From JAVBKB01 sp031554275 (GTDB taxonomy: Bacteria; Bacillota; Bacilli; JARBTR01): DNA of 22,134 nucleotides. The position numbers and the translations under genes are program-made. The DNA lies in the NCBI GenBank assembly GCA_031554275.1, contig JAVBKB010000205.1, forward strand, positions 1 through 22,134, in the 5' to 3' direction. Shown here one piece after another: positions 15,582 through 22,134 of this stretch (positions are counted from its first letter, which is position 1; every line of letters starts with the position of its first letter). The notes beneath the pieces were generated by a model. It was not told where the DNA came from. It searched no databases and saw only the letters and a program-made list of their open reading frames with translations.

Positions 15582-15660
15582 GCTTGCAAAGCTAATCTAT
15601 TGGATATTTCTGCGCATCTATTTACAAATCGTTTTATGTCAAATCAATCAGACAACAAAT

Positions 15661-16065
15661 TTATTCAGAAATCTTTTTCAATTGCTCTTCCAATCTCAGG
15701 AAGCGAGCAAAATCTTTTATAATAATTAATTTCTCCGATGGTAGAGACTGTAAATCAAGATAAAGCCTAGGAATTTCATCACTAATAAAAGAAACACCAC
15801 TCGATTCTTGATATCTCTTTTGAAGGCCGAACAAATACTCAATGGAAACATCATAAAGCATAACGAGTGACCGAATAATATTTGGGTCAATATTGGATTT
15901 GTTGCGCTCATATCGGGATAATTGAGCATCACTTATGTTTATGAGTTCGCCAACCTGTCTTTGTGTAAGACCTTTCTTTTTCCTTGCAATCCGAAGTCGT
16001 TCACCAAAACTCATCAAGGGATCCGTCGGGTTGAAATTCTCATTTGTTGTGGTCTTCATGTCCAT
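15661..16065 (-). CDS. Xre/Cro-C1 family transcriptional regulator
   Basis: This DNA-binding protein of about 134 aa has a classic HTH_3 domain at residues about 20-79: F-G-E-R-L-R-I-A-R-K-K-K-G-L-T-Q-R-Q-V-G-E, then I-S-D-A-Q-L-S-R-Y-E-R and the closing S-I-E-Y-L-F-G. The C-terminal 50 residues are helical and charged, perhaps for dimerisation. The start is uncertain. ATG 16065 and the ATG two codons later have no ribosome site, and ATG 16014 (117 aa) gives a protein that starts right at the HTH with only a weak GGA upstream. It is divergent from the UvrA-like gene. The shared spacer has repeated GCAAAT/ATTTGC half-sites, so it probably controls itself and that gene. Its ligand or signal is unknown. 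Confidence 0.9.
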   Translation of the reverse strand: MDMKTTTNENFNPTDPLMSFGERLRIARKKKGLTQRQVGELINISDAQLSRYERNKSNIDPNIIRSLVMLYDVSIEYLFGLQKRYQESSGVSFISDEIPRLYLDLQSLPSEKLIIIKDFARFLRLEEQLKKISE

Positions 16066-16117
16066 AACGGAATTATAACGGCAATTGCAGAAAATGAGAT
16101 TGTTTTTGTCGAATAAC

Positions 16118-16306
16118 GCAAATTGGGCGAAAATTTGCATATATTGAGGTATAATTTTAAAAATAATTTCATTTACTGCAATTATAATGACAATATATTG
16201 GTTTATTTTAAGAACAAAGATATATATTAGTGGACAATTAATTTCCAAATTTGCTTTGCAAATCAAATATTATAGATACACCAGTAAAGTGCGCTTTTTA
16301 ATTTGC
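16118..16306. promoter_or_regulatory. Cluster of GCAAAT/ATTTGC half-sites, candidate operators
   Basis: The intergenic region between the regulator and the UvrA-like gene holds five copies of one half-site. GCAAATT (16118-16124) faces AATTTGC (16132-16138) as a 7-bp dyad with a 7-bp spacer. ATTTGC (16249-16254) faces GCAAAT (16258-16263) as a dyad with a 3-bp spacer. A single ATTTGC (16301-16306) sits just upstream of the TATAAT box at 16312. This is much more than chance would give in 190 bp, and the natural reader is the divergent Xre protein. Confidence 0.45.
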
Positions 16307-16311
16307 TCATG

Positions 16312-16435
16312 TATAATGAAGAAGGTGTTTCTGAAGCGGGAATCCATCCCTGAAATTGGTTTTGTAGGGGTTTAACGGATTATCTTTATGCCCCGCTTAG
16401 ACGGATAAGAATATTACCTTAGGAGGTAAGTATCA
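16312..16435 (+). promoter_or_regulatory. Promoter and structured leader of the UvrA-like gene
   Basis: TATAAT at 16312-16317, with TG directly before it, is a good -10; the -35 is poor. The leader of about 110 nt that follows can form a stem from 16341 to 16381 (AATCC-CCCT with AGGG-GGATT). A second hairpin, TTACCT-TAGG-AGGTAA (16414-16429), ties up the AGGAGGT Shine-Dalgarno sequence of the ATG at 16436. The arrangement suggests control at the level of translation or attenuation. Confidence 0.4.
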
Positions 16436-18676
16436 ATGGATCAACAATTTATTGAAATTATTCATGCAAGAGAGAACAACTTAAAGAATGTCAGTTTGAA
16501 AATCCCCAAAGGAAAAATCACTGTCTTCACAGGTGTTTCTGGTTCAGGAAAATCATCGATCGTTTTCGATACAATTGCGCAGGAAGCTGGGCGTCAATTG
16601 AACGAAACCTATAGTAACTTTGTCAGACTATTCTTGCCGCGTTATAGTCGCCCAGATGTTGATGAAATTCATAATCTATCAACTGCTGTGATTGTCGATC
16701 AGAAGCGATTAGGCGGAAATGCACGTTCGACGCTGGGAACAATTACAGACATCAATCCGCTACTAAGATTATTGTTCTCTCGCTTTGCCAAGCCGCATGT
16801 CGGATATGCGAATGCATACTCTTTCAACGATCCACAAGGAATGTGTCCGAAGTGCGAAGGGATTGGGAGAACGATTACTTTAAATATTGAGACTGCGATT
16901 GATCAAGAGAAGTCGTTAAATGAGGGAGCTATCTTACTTCCAGGTTACACGGTGGGGCAATGGCAGTGGAAGGCGTATGCCGAATCAGGTTTCTTTGATG
17001 CAGATAAAAAGATCAAAGATTATACAAGTGATGAGTTTGAGACACTGGTCTATGCTGAATCCCAAAAAGTCGTTCGAACCTATCAAAATAGTGATTTCAA
17101 CTCTACTTACGAAGGCTTGGCTGTTAAATTCATGCGTTCAAATGTGAACAATGAGCGGGAGACAACTGAAGCAAAAGCCAAGAAAATTAAGAATTTTACA
17201 ACGAATTGTACTTGCCCCTCCTGTCATGGCATGCGTTACAGTGAGCAGGTGCTATCGTCTAAATTTATGGGTTATTCTATCTATGAGTTGACTGCGATAC
17301 AGTTGGATAAGCTCATCGATATTCTGAAGGGATCTAGCGAAGCTGTTGCGAAGCCTATTGTGGCTGGGATTATTGAGCGGTTGCAGAACTTATGTGATAT
17401 TGGTCTTGGTTATATGGATCTATCTCGAGAAACACCTACACTATCAGGTGGTGAGTCGCAGCGAGTGAAGATGGTCAAGTATTTGTCAAGCAACTTAACA
17501 GGGTTGATGTATATATTTGATGAACCGAGCACGGGTTTACATCCTCGAGATGTATATCGCTTAAATGAGCTACTTGTGAAACTACGCAATCGCGGCAACA
17601 CAGTCATTGTGGTTGAGCACGATCCGGATGTCATTCGTGTAGCGGACTACATCATTGATGTTGGACCAAGAGCAGGTTCTGCTGGAGGAGAAATCATGTT
17701 TAGCGGTAGCTATGAAGAGCTGCTTGACTCTGATACACTTACAGGCAAATTTCTTATGCGTAAAATTGCCACCAAAGATAATCCTCGTTCTGCAACAGAG
17801 TTTATAGAAAGCAGAAGAAGTGATTTGCATAATTTAAAGGATGTAAGTCTGCGCGTGCCAAAAGGAATCTTCACAGTGATAACAGGAGTAGCAGGGTCAG
17901 GGAAAAGCACACTTGTCAATCAAGTATTTGCAAAGGATTTCCCGGATGCAATTCGTATCGACCAGAGTGCAGTACATGCCAATATTCGGTCAAATCCTGC
18001 GACCTTCTCCGATATAATGACAGCTATTCGAAAAGTGTTTTCTGATGCGAATGGAGTAAGTGCTGGGCTATTTAGCTACAACTCTGAAGGGGCATGTGCC
18101 ACTTGTAGCGGTAAGGGATCGATAGAGATAAATCTTTCATTTATGGATTCAATAGAAGTGGAATGCAGTGATTGTCAGGGGACACGGTTCAAAAACGATG
18201 TGCTGCAGTACAAGTATAAAGAAAAGAATATCGTCGATGTAATGGAAATGACAATTGCTGAGGCAGTTGAATTCTTCGATGCGAAGGATATCCACAATAG
18301 ATTGAAAGGCCTTGTAACAGTAGGACTTGGCTACTTGACTTTAGGGCAGCCACTTACCACTTTGTCAGGTGGAGAGTGCCAAAGATTGAAGATAGCCAAG
18401 GAACTGAGCAAGAAAGGAAATGTCTATATACTGGACGAGCCAACTACTGGATTGCATATGGCGGATGTGGAAAACATTCTGCATATCATTGATCAACTAG
18501 TAGAAAAAGGCAACACCGTGATTGTGATTGAGCATAATCTTGATGTGATTCGCAGTGCCGATTGGATTATTGACCTCGGGCCGGATGGTGGTAACAGTGG
18601 TGGGGAAATCCTATACGAAGGCAATCCAGCAGGGTTATCAGCGTGTGAAAGATCTGTGACAGCAAAGTATATTTGA
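16436..18676 (+). CDS. UvrA-like dual ABC ATPase (class II, UvrA2/DrrC type)
   Basis: This 746-aa protein has two ABC cassettes in UvrA order: Walker A G-V-S-G-S-G-K-S-S (33-41), zinc cysteines C137/C140 and C260/C263, signature L-S-G-G-E-S-Q-R (337-344), Walker B with D-E-P-S-T-G-L-H (about 362-369), second Walker A G-V-A-G-S-G-K-S-T (484-492), cysteines C554/C557 and C577/C580, second signature L-S-G-G-E-C-Q-R (643-650), and Walker B D-E-P-T-T-G-L-H (667-674). Canonical UvrA is about 950 aa. The shorter length, with little between the first Walker A and the first zinc pair, indicates loss of the UvrB-binding region, as in class II UvrA paralogues. Such proteins are tied to tolerance of DNA-binding drugs or lesions, not the core repair reaction. 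It is cytoplasmic and DNA-binding, with a strong AGGAGGT ribosome site. Divergent Xre regulator and structured leader suggest it is induced on demand, plausibly by a DNA-damaging antibiotic. Confidence 0.93.
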   Translation: MDQQFIEIIHARENNLKNVSLKIPKGKITVFTGVSGSGKSSIVFDTIAQEAGRQLNETYSNFVRLFLPRYSRPDVDEIHNLSTAVIVDQKRLGGNARSTLGTITDINPLLRLLFSRFAKPHVGYANAYSFNDPQGMCPKCEGIGRTITLNIETAIDQEKSLNEGAILLPGYTVGQWQWKAYAESGFFDADKKIKDYTSDEFETLVYAESQKVVRTYQNSDFNSTYEGLAVKFMRSNVNNERETTEAKAKKIKNFTTNCTCPSCHGMRYSEQVLSSKFMGYSIYELTAIQLDKLIDILKGSSEAVAKPIVAGIIERLQNLCDIGLGYMDLSRETPTLSGGESQRVKMVKYLSSNLTGLMYIFDEPSTGLHPRDVYRLNELLVKLRNRGNTVIVVEHDPDVIRVADYIIDVGPRAGSAGGEIMFSGSYEELLDSDTLTGKFLMRKIATKDNPRSATEFIESRRSDLHNLKDVSLRVPKGIFTVITGVAGSGKSTLVNQVFAKDFPDAIRIDQSAVHANIRSNPATFSDIMTAIRKVFSDANGVSAGLFSYNSEGACATCSGKGSIEINLSFMDSIEVECSDCQGTRFKNDVLQYKYKEKNIVDVMEMTIAEAVEFFDAKDIHNRLKGLVTVGLGYLTLGQPLTTLSGGECQRLKIAKELSKKGNVYILDEPTTGLHMADVENILHIIDQLVEKGNTVIVIEHNLDVIRSADWIIDLGPDGGNSGGEILYEGNPAGLSACERSVTAKYI

Positions 18677-18686
18677 TTCTTTTGGT

Positions 18687-18742
18687 GCAAAACCATCTTC
18701 GGTCAAGCTGTGCCGACTCAGCTAAATGAGGGTGGTTTTTGC
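18687..18742 (+). terminator. Terminator of the UvrA-like gene
   Basis: GCAAAACCATC pairs with GGGTGGTTTTTGC across a loop of about 30 nt that contains smaller pairings. A T-run lies in the right arm and GTTTAAAA follows. It starts 11 bp after the stop codon. Confidence 0.7.
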
Positions 18743-18752
18743 GTTTAAAAAA

Positions 18753-18869
18753 GCAACTTGAAACTCGCTAAGATTCCTAAATACTTCGTCATCATTTCCT
18801 AGGATAGTCCCGCAATCCGTCGTAAATTATTCCCCATCTTTGAAAATTTCACCGGGAGTTTCAAGTTGC
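18753..18869. repeat. 117-bp unit with perfect 14-bp terminal inverted repeats
   Basis: GCAACTTGAAACTC at 18753-18766 is matched exactly in inverse by GAGTTTCAAGTTGC at 18856-18869, enclosing 89 bp without a reading frame. It could be a miniature inverted-repeat element, the stem of a structured RNA, or an IS remnant. No obvious target-site duplication flanks it. Confidence 0.6.
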
Positions 18870-18893
18870 ATCTCTATCGACAATTTAGGATAA

Positions 18894-18929
18894 CGACAGA
18901 ATACTATTGTTCGACAGAATACTATTGTT
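18894..18929. repeat. Perfect 18-bp tandem duplication
   Basis: CGACAGAATACTATTGTT occurs twice in direct succession (18894-18911 and 18912-18929), without any mismatch. It lies between the inverted-repeat unit and the radical SAM gene. Confidence 0.85.
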
Positions 18930-19173
18930 TATGAAAGAAAAGCTATTGACTTTGCCAAGAAGGAAAAGAGTTTTTCGCATTCGGTTTATATGATATATTC
19001 TTTTAAGACGGGAACATGAAGCATCTCTGATTGCTTCACAACTGTTCAAAATAGTCTACAGGAAACAACACTTGCTTATTTGAAAGAATGATTTGCGTAA
19101 TAATACGAAGCCCAAAGTGGTAGACAAAATCGTTAAACGGGTAGCTGAAATACTTTAACTTGGAGGTGACGAC
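18930..19173. other. Spacer before the radical SAM gene, possibly a coding relic
   Basis: A TTGACT -35-like hexamer lies at 18946-18951, but there is no matching -10 at normal spacing. One plus-strand frame reads like protein for about 25 codons (A-I-D-F-A-K-K-E-K-S-F-S-H-S) and is then interrupted by stops, suggesting a worn-out gene I cannot name. The strong GGAGGTGA at 19162-19169 belongs to the next gene. Confidence 0.35.
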
Positions 19174-20064
19174 ATGATCACAATTCCAGCGAAGACCATT
19201 GTAACAAAAGTGAAGAAGCCAGCAGCATGGTTTGGTGTGGATTATAATATGAATATTTATCGTGGGTGCTCACATGGTTGTATCTACTGTGATAGCAGAA
19301 GTGATTGTTACCATAATCCCGAATTTGGCACTGTGAAAGTGAAAGAGGATGCGTTGCAGATAATCCGTGATGAATTGCGACGAAAAGCAGTTAGCGGTGT
19401 TATCTCCACAGGTGCTATGAGTGATCCCTACAATCCGCTAGAACGGTCGTTATGTCTCACTAGAAACGCTTTGGAGCTTGTTAATGCTTATGAATTTGGA
19501 ATCGCAATTGCTACCAAAAGCGACTTGGTTGCAAGAGATATTGATATATTACAAGATATACAAAAGCACTCGCCAGTTATTGTGAAAATGACAATTACCA
19601 CAGCAAATAATGATTTGTGCAAGAAAATCGAACCCCATGTTTCCACAACAGATGAACGCTTCAAAGCCTTACGAAAGCTTTCCGATGCAGGTGTGTTTTG
19701 TGGAATACTGATGATGCCCATCTTGCCATTCATCAATGATACTGAGGAAAATATAGCAGAAATCCTAGTGAAGGCAAAGGAGTCTGGTGTGAAATTTGTC
19801 TACCCTGCATTTGGCGTGACCATGCGCTCTGGAAATCGTGAATACTTCTACGAAAAGCTAGATGAGCAGTTCCCAGGTATCAAACAAAATTTTCAGAGAT
19901 ATGGTAATCAATATATGTGTACGAGCCCGAAATCTAAAGAGTTATGGGGATTTTTCGCTGAACAATGCAATCACTTAGGATTACTTTATAACATGAAAGG
20001 GATTATTGCAGCTTATAAAAGAGGTGCCAAGAAGCAACTAAGCTTCTTTAGTGACTTGGATTGA
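19174..20064 (+). CDS. SPL-family radical SAM protein
   Basis: This 296-aa protein has the radical SAM cluster motif C-x3-C-x2-C at C32, C36 and C39 (R-G-C-S-H-G-C-I-Y-C-D), which holds the [4Fe-4S] that cleaves S-adenosylmethionine. Its context, with Y-N-M-N-I-Y before and S-T-G-A-M-S-D-P-Y-N-P-L-E later (about 79-91), is typical of the COG1533 group related to spore photoproduct lyase (SplB). These are annotated as DNA-repair-like, but most have no proven substrate. It is shorter than true SplB (about 340 aa), so I would not call it splB. The last residues (Q-L-S-F-F) are common in this group. The start is supported by GGAGGTGA 4 nt before the ATG. It is separated from the UvrA-like gene by about 500 bp with a terminator, so not an operon, although both point to DNA-lesion biology. 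Confidence 0.92.
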   Translation: MITIPAKTIVTKVKKPAAWFGVDYNMNIYRGCSHGCIYCDSRSDCYHNPEFGTVKVKEDALQIIRDELRRKAVSGVISTGAMSDPYNPLERSLCLTRNALELVNAYEFGIAIATKSDLVARDIDILQDIQKHSPVIVKMTITTANNDLCKKIEPHVSTTDERFKALRKLSDAGVFCGILMMPILPFINDTEENIAEILVKAKESGVKFVYPAFGVTMRSGNREYFYEKLDEQFPGIKQNFQRYGNQYMCTSPKSKELWGFFAEQCNHLGLLYNMKGIIAAYKRGAKKQLSFFSDLD

Positions 20065-20457
20065 AGTTGTAAGAAAACCTTATAAGTTGCCCTGCGCAGG
20101 CCAGCATTTTGCGATGACGATTAATCTCGGCCAGAATATAACCAACTTACAGATTAGCCGATTTTTCTTGGAGGTTGTTGTTCATCCTTTCCCTACAAAA
20201 ACTTTTCGCCGAGCCTACATCTTGACACACTACAGTTTTCAAAGTCATTATCAGTCAACTTTTCCGCATAAACATGAATCAAGCTAATACATTATAGATA
20301 AGAACAAATTGGAGTGTCTGAGGTGAGAACAATAAATAATTCAAGCTATCCCAAGAAAATAAAGCACCCCACTATTCATTAAGAATAATAATCGTCTTTC
20401 AACAAGAAGCAGCTCATTTCACACTCCTCTCATGTACAAATTGAGGGGGGCGAGTGT
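20065..20457. other. Gene-free spacer between the radical SAM gene and the spoIIID relic
   Basis: It contains a relic copy of the ATPase promoter region (20121-20176), a sigma-A-like pair TTGACA (20222-20227) and CATTAT (20246-20251) at 18-bp spacing with no clear gene to drive, and, just before the spoIIID relic, CATGTACA (20431-20438), which may be the worn -10 of the original sigma-E promoter. No intact reading frame of note is seen. Confidence 0.4.
20121..20176 (+). repeat. Diverged copy of the DUF4143 ATPase promoter/leader
   Basis: This stretch matches 20834-20887 base for base over most of its length: TCGGC, a 12-bp interval, AACTTA, one variable base, AGATTAGCCGA, then a T-run and TTGGAGGTT. 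The start codon has been lost (GTTGTTC in place of the ATG region) and the sequence after it does not resemble the ATPase gene. It is the stub of a deleted or replaced second copy. Confidence 0.7.
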
Positions 20458-20615
20458 GTGCACGACTATATTAAAGACAGAACAGTTAAGATCGGCAACT
20501 ATTTAATCGAAACAAGAAAAACAGTACGAGTTATTGCGAAGGAGTTCGGTGTGTCGAAGAGTACAGTTCATATGGATGTAACATAATTGAACGGTATGAA
20601 ATCATTATTAGAGAA
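20458..20615 (+). pseudogene. spoIIID: Truncated spoIIID
   Basis: SpoIIID is the small mother-cell DNA-binding regulator of sporulation, normally about 90 aa. Here a GTG start with GAGGGGGG 7 nt upstream opens V-H-D-Y-I-K-D-R-T-V-K-I-G, then T-R-K-T-V-R-V-I-A-K-E-F-G-V-S-K-S-T-V-H, nearly identical to known SpoIIID. The frame stops after 42 codons (TAA at 20584-20586), just past the recognition helix. In the next frame an E-R-Y-E-I-I stretch can be read where E-R-L-P-E-I is expected, suggesting small indels followed by loss of the rest. The basic C-terminal region needed for DNA binding is gone, so the product would not work. The usual neighbour mbl is absent. Either an intact spoIIID lies elsewhere and this is a duplicated scrap, or sporulation is impaired. 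Confidence 0.88.
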
Positions 20616-20616
20616 G

Positions 20617-20658
20617 AACCTTTGAATTGCTTTGGTTAAGCGATTTCAAGGTTTTTTT
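20617..20658 (+). terminator. Terminator after the spoIIID relic
   Basis: AACCTTTGAATTGCTT pairs with AAGCGATTTCAAGGTT around a 5-nt loop with few mismatches, followed by seven T. It ends transcription from the spoIIID promoter. Confidence 0.85.
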
Positions 20659-20741
20659 GGTTTCTTTAAAACCATTTAATTTATTGGAGTGGTTTTGATA
20701 TATTGACCTTCAGAAGCACTTTAAATCAGGAGAAATATTCA

Positions 20742-20798
20742 GTTACTCGATAAATTCGAGGAACTACAATTGAACTACTCGAAAAGTTCGAGCAGTTC
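20742..20798. promoter_or_regulatory. Two tandem CTCGA...TCGAG dyads upstream of the ATPase
   Basis: The first dyad (20742-20764) has arms GTTACTCGA and TCGAGGAAC around TAAAT. The second (20772-20798) has arms GAACTACTCGAA and TTCGAGCAGTTC around AAG. Each arm pair has one mismatch. The shared core is CTCGA/TCGAG, and the centres are 32 bp apart, three helical turns. They lie 47 bp upstream of the ATPase -10, where a dimeric regulator could bind, and may alternatively form RNA hairpins in a read-through transcript. Confidence 0.45.
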
Positions 20799-20821
20799 AA
20801 AAAGAAGCAGAATTGAATTGG

Positions 20822-20874
20822 TTTTCATTTTCATTGATTTCGGCTATAATGTGATTAACTTATAGATTAGCCGA
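20822..20874 (+). promoter_or_regulatory. Promoter with TCGGCTA/TAGCCGA dyad for the DUF4143 ATPase
   Basis: TTTTCA (20822-20827) and TATAAT (20845-20850) at 17-bp spacing make a fair sigma-A promoter. TCGGCTA (20840-20846) and TAGCCGA (20868-20874) are perfect 7-bp inverted repeats 21 bp apart. The left arm overlaps the -10 and the right arm lies at or just after the start of transcription, a typical repressor layout. A diverged second copy at 20121-20176 keeps the dyad, which argues that it matters. Confidence 0.55.
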
Positions 20875-20891
20875 AGTTTTGGAGGTTTCAT

Positions 20892-22118
20892 ATGACATAC
20901 ATCAAGCGTGATTTAGAGGATATTGTTTTAGACCTTTCCACGCAATACCCTGCGATACTGATTACTGGACCAAGGCAGGTTGGAAAAACAACCATGCTGC
21001 GTAACTTAATGGAGGGAACAGAAAGAACCTACGTGACATTAGATGACTTGAACACAAGAGAACTTGCTAAGTCAGACCCAGCTCTGTTTTTTCAAATTTA
21101 TAAGACACCGATACTGATTGATGAGGTTCAATATGCACCTGAATTGTTCACTTATATCAAAATCCATATTGACAAGGAAGGAAAAGCAGGAGACTTTTGG
21201 TTAACTGGGTCACAGATTTTCAAACTGATGAAGGGTGTACAGGAATCTTTAGCAGGGCGAGTTGCTTTGTTAAACCTGTCATCACTTTCACAAAACGAAG
21301 CATATAATCGTTGTAAAAACCAACCATTTGGAATCAATCTGGATGACCTGCTCAAAAAACAAAAACAAGTAGCACCTGTGGGCACACCTGAAATTTTTAG
21401 AAGGATTTTTACAGGTGGAATGCCTGCAATCGTAAGTGGGAAATACAAAGATAGTGCTATCTTCTATCAGAGCTATCTAGGTACTTATTTAGAGCGTGAT
21501 ATTAAAGAATTATCCCCTACTATTGATTCATTGAAGTTTCTAAAATTCATTACAGCAGTTGCCTGTAGAAGTGGGCAAATCGTTAATTATGCGGAAATTG
21601 CCCGGGATGCCGATATTAATCAGGTCGTAGCAAAAAGCTGGTTGACCATACTAGAGACACTGGGAATCATTTTTTACTTACACCCATACTCCAATAACTT
21701 GTTGAAGCGAGTTATTAAAACACCGAAGCTATACTTTTATGATACTGGGCTGTGTGCTTATTTGACGAAATGGAGTAGTCCTGAGGTTCTTGAAAACGGT
21801 GCAATGAATGGTGCGGTTTTGGAAAACTATGTGGTAGGTGAGATTTTTAAGAGTTACTACAATTCTGCTAGAACACCTTACATTTATTATTATCGTGACA
21901 AAGACATGAAGGAAATTGATTTGTTAATAGAAACAAATGGGAAGCTTTCACCGATTGAAATTAAGAAAACTGCTTCACCTAGTAAGCAGCTTGTAAATGT
22001 GTTTAAACTACTCGATAAGGCGAAAGTTGAACGAAGTGTGGGTGGGATACTTTGCATGAGAGAAGAAATCCTACCACTTGATAAGGAAAACTTTGCTGTA
22101 CCTATTGGGTTAATATAA
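20892..22118 (+). CDS. AAA+ ATPase with C-terminal DUF4143 domain
   Basis: This 408-aa protein of the COG1373 family has an N-terminal AAA_14-type P-loop domain: Walker A G-P-R-Q-V-G-K-T-T (26-34), Walker B I-L-I-D-E-V-Q (74-80, with D77/E78) and W-L-T-G-S-Q (103-108) as sensor. The DUF4143 part (about 190-390) has E-R-D-I near 205 and a late E-I-D-L-L-I-E followed by I-E-I-K-K-T. That spaced Asp/Glu-x-Lys set resembles a PD-(D/E)XK nuclease core and may be catalytic or only structural. Length is typical for the family. GGAGGT lies 6 nt before the ATG. The family is abundant in bacteria and archaea, has no proven role, and is often linked to mobile or defence regions. It stands alone behind its own promoter, and a promoter relic shows that a second copy once existed nearby. 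Confidence 0.93.
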   Translation: MTYIKRDLEDIVLDLSTQYPAILITGPRQVGKTTMLRNLMEGTERTYVTLDDLNTRELAKSDPALFFQIYKTPILIDEVQYAPELFTYIKIHIDKEGKAGDFWLTGSQIFKLMKGVQESLAGRVALLNLSSLSQNEAYNRCKNQPFGINLDDLLKKQKQVAPVGTPEIFRRIFTGGMPAIVSGKYKDSAIFYQSYLGTYLERDIKELSPTIDSLKFLKFITAVACRSGQIVNYAEIARDADINQVVAKSWLTILETLGIIFYLHPYSNNLLKRVIKTPKLYFYDTGLCAYLTKWSSPEVLENGAMNGAVLENYVVGEIFKSYYNSARTPYIYYYRDKDMKEIDLLIETNGKLSPIEIKKTASPSKQLVNVFKLLDKAKVERSVGGILCMREEILPLDKENFAVPIGLI

Positions 22119-22134
22119 TAAAATCCTGAAATTT

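Noticed and set aside
16187..16375. Short frame before the UvrA-like gene, including a possible 19-codon leader peptide from ATG 16317
   Set aside because: The ATG overlaps the TATAAT box, so it would not be in the transcript, and there is no ribosome site. The region is better explained as operator and leader.
1..22134. CRISPR arrays, tRNA or rRNA genes, intact insertion sequences, prophage modules
   Set aside because: I looked for regular spaced repeats, cloverleaf or rRNA motifs, DDE transposase or integrase blocks and phage structural genes, and found none.

Overview
The window comes from a low-to-moderate GC, Gram-positive, endospore-forming member of the Bacilli. The evidence is adjacent spoIID and spoIIQ genes, a recognisable but broken spoIIID copy, csaA, strong AGGAGG-type ribosome sites and A+T-rich spacers. 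I would guess a Bacillaceae or Planococcaceae/Caryophanaceae species, but the genus cannot be fixed from the sequence.

Layout. Bases 1-1112 hold the 3' part of a large hypothetical gene, possibly an immunity-type protein. Bases 1237-3232 carry the sporulation pair spoIID (peptidoglycan lytic transglycosylase of the engulfment machine) and spoIIQ (forespore LytM-fold channel protein), closed by a good terminator at 3315-3357. Bases 3358-13600 are a polymorphic-toxin island. It has one intact secreted Rhs/YD-repeat protein (3975-10124, 2049 aa), a membrane protein that is its likely immunity partner, a 37-aa membrane ORF, and two tandem copies of [orphan toxin tip + HEAT-repeat immunity-like protein]. 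These are followed by frameshifted scraps of an Rhs core and perhaps a third toxin tip. Bases 13603-15435 carry csaA (minus strand) and a divergent DUF2185/Imm33-SUFU double-domain immunity protein. Bases 15661-18676 hold an Xre-type regulator divergent from a UvrA-like dual ABC ATPase; their shared spacer is rich in GCAAAT/ATTTGC half-sites. Bases 19174-20064 encode an SPL-family radical SAM protein. Bases 20458-20615 hold a spoIIID pseudogene, cut off just after its helix-turn-helix. Bases 20892-22118 encode an AAA+ ATPase of the DUF4143 family behind a palindrome-rich promoter region.

How it fits together. In related genomes spoIIQ and spoIIID lie in the same chromosomal neighbourhood. Here about 17 kb of accessory DNA lies between spoIIQ and a dead spoIIID fragment, so the sporulation cluster looks like an insertion hotspot for contact-dependent competition genes. 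The toxin island reads as a record of tip replacement: the current toxin and immunity gene sit at the end of the Rhs gene, and displaced, decaying toxin/immunity cassettes trail behind. The least understood parts are the basic toxin tip paired with a membrane immunity candidate, the HEAT-repeat cassette family, the regulated UvrA-like locus, and the tandem dyads before the DUF4143 ATPase. All functional statements rest on reading motifs and pairwise comparison within the window; no database search was possible.
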